Assembly (NCBI GenBank): GCA_022842745.1
Contig: JALHPA010000238.1
Location: 1-5,669 of the forward strand
From: Pirellulales bacterium
GTDB lineage: Bacteria > Planctomycetota > Planctomycetia > Pirellulales > JALHPA01
DNA length: 5,669 nt
Reading direction: 5' to 3'
Shown here: positions 5,594 to 5,669 of the stretch, in pieces
How positions within the stretch are numbered: position 1 is the stretch's first letter
Layout: each line of letters begins with the position of its first letter
The notes under the pieces: model-generated
Databases searched by the model: none
What the model saw: the letters and a program-made list of their open reading frames with translations, nothing else
Told to the model about the DNA's origin: nothing
Position numbers and translations under genes: made by a program

Positions 5594-5669
5594 ATGAGCA
5601 TGCCGGATTACGACGCGGACTGTTACGACCATGACGATCGCCCGCAGGTGACGGTTCACCGGCTCCCAC
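5594..5669 (+). CDS. Partial gene start encoding an Asp/Tyr-rich N-terminus, unknown product
   Basis: From the ATG at 5594 the frame is open for 25 codons to the window edge. Third positions are strongly G or C, unlike the preceding 600 bases. AAGGG (5580-5584) lies 9 bases before the start, a reasonable ribosome site; the ATG two codons later is an alternative. The product begins MSMPDYDADCYDHDDRP, a very acidic, Tyr/His-containing opening, then turns more hydrophobic and basic (QVTVHRLP). There is no signal peptide. A TTGACT (5551-5556) could be a -35 element, but no matching -10 is seen. Too little of the protein is present to assign a family. Confidence 0.5.
   Translation, partial: MSMPDYDADCYDHDDRPQVTVHRLP

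Noticed and set aside
5089..5634. A 181-codon plus-strand frame in the right-hand spacer
   Set aside because: It shows no codon bias or motif, has no ribosome site, and overlaps the better-supported gene start at 5594 in another frame.

Overview
The window looks like chromosome from a GC-rich planctomycete, most likely of the Pirellulales type. This is an inference. It rests on a small membrane protein opening with the Asn-Pro-Tyr-x-x-Pro signature common in that phylum, a MoxR ATPase/DUF58 gene pair, a secreted protein with a short hydrophobic leader, and generally weak Shine-Dalgarno sequences. No rRNA, tRNA, CRISPR array, insertion sequence or phage gene was recognised.

Layout from left to right. 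(1) Positions 1-147, minus strand: the first 49 codons of a secreted protein with a signal peptide, cut by the window edge. (2) Positions 148-361: an intergenic stretch with a conspicuous AT-rich patch that probably holds the promoter of that gene. (3) Positions 362-2222, minus strand: pyrB (aspartate carbamoyltransferase), followed with an 11-base overlap by a gene whose product resembles the middle of a family 2 glycoside hydrolase but appears to lack the catalytic residues. (4) Positions 2223-2370: a divergent intergenic region. (5) Positions 2371-4631, plus strand: a MoxR-type AAA+ ATPase and a DUF58 membrane protein joined by an ATGA overlap, ending in a probable intrinsic terminator. (6) Positions 4645-4992, minus strand: the convergent small two-helix membrane protein with the NPYASP start. 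(7) Positions 4993-5593: about 600 bases with no convincing gene, but with a 12-bp perfect palindrome and other dyads. (8) Positions 5594-5669, plus strand: the start of an Asp/Tyr-rich protein running off the right edge.

Functionally, pyrB is core pyrimidine biosynthesis. The MoxR/DUF58 pair is a chaperone-like ATPase with its membrane partner, usually tied to assembly or activation of envelope or metal-containing complexes. The remaining genes are envelope-associated or unknown. The most unusual item is the pseudo-glycosidase translationally overlapped with pyrB. No new defence or mobile system can be supported from this sequence.
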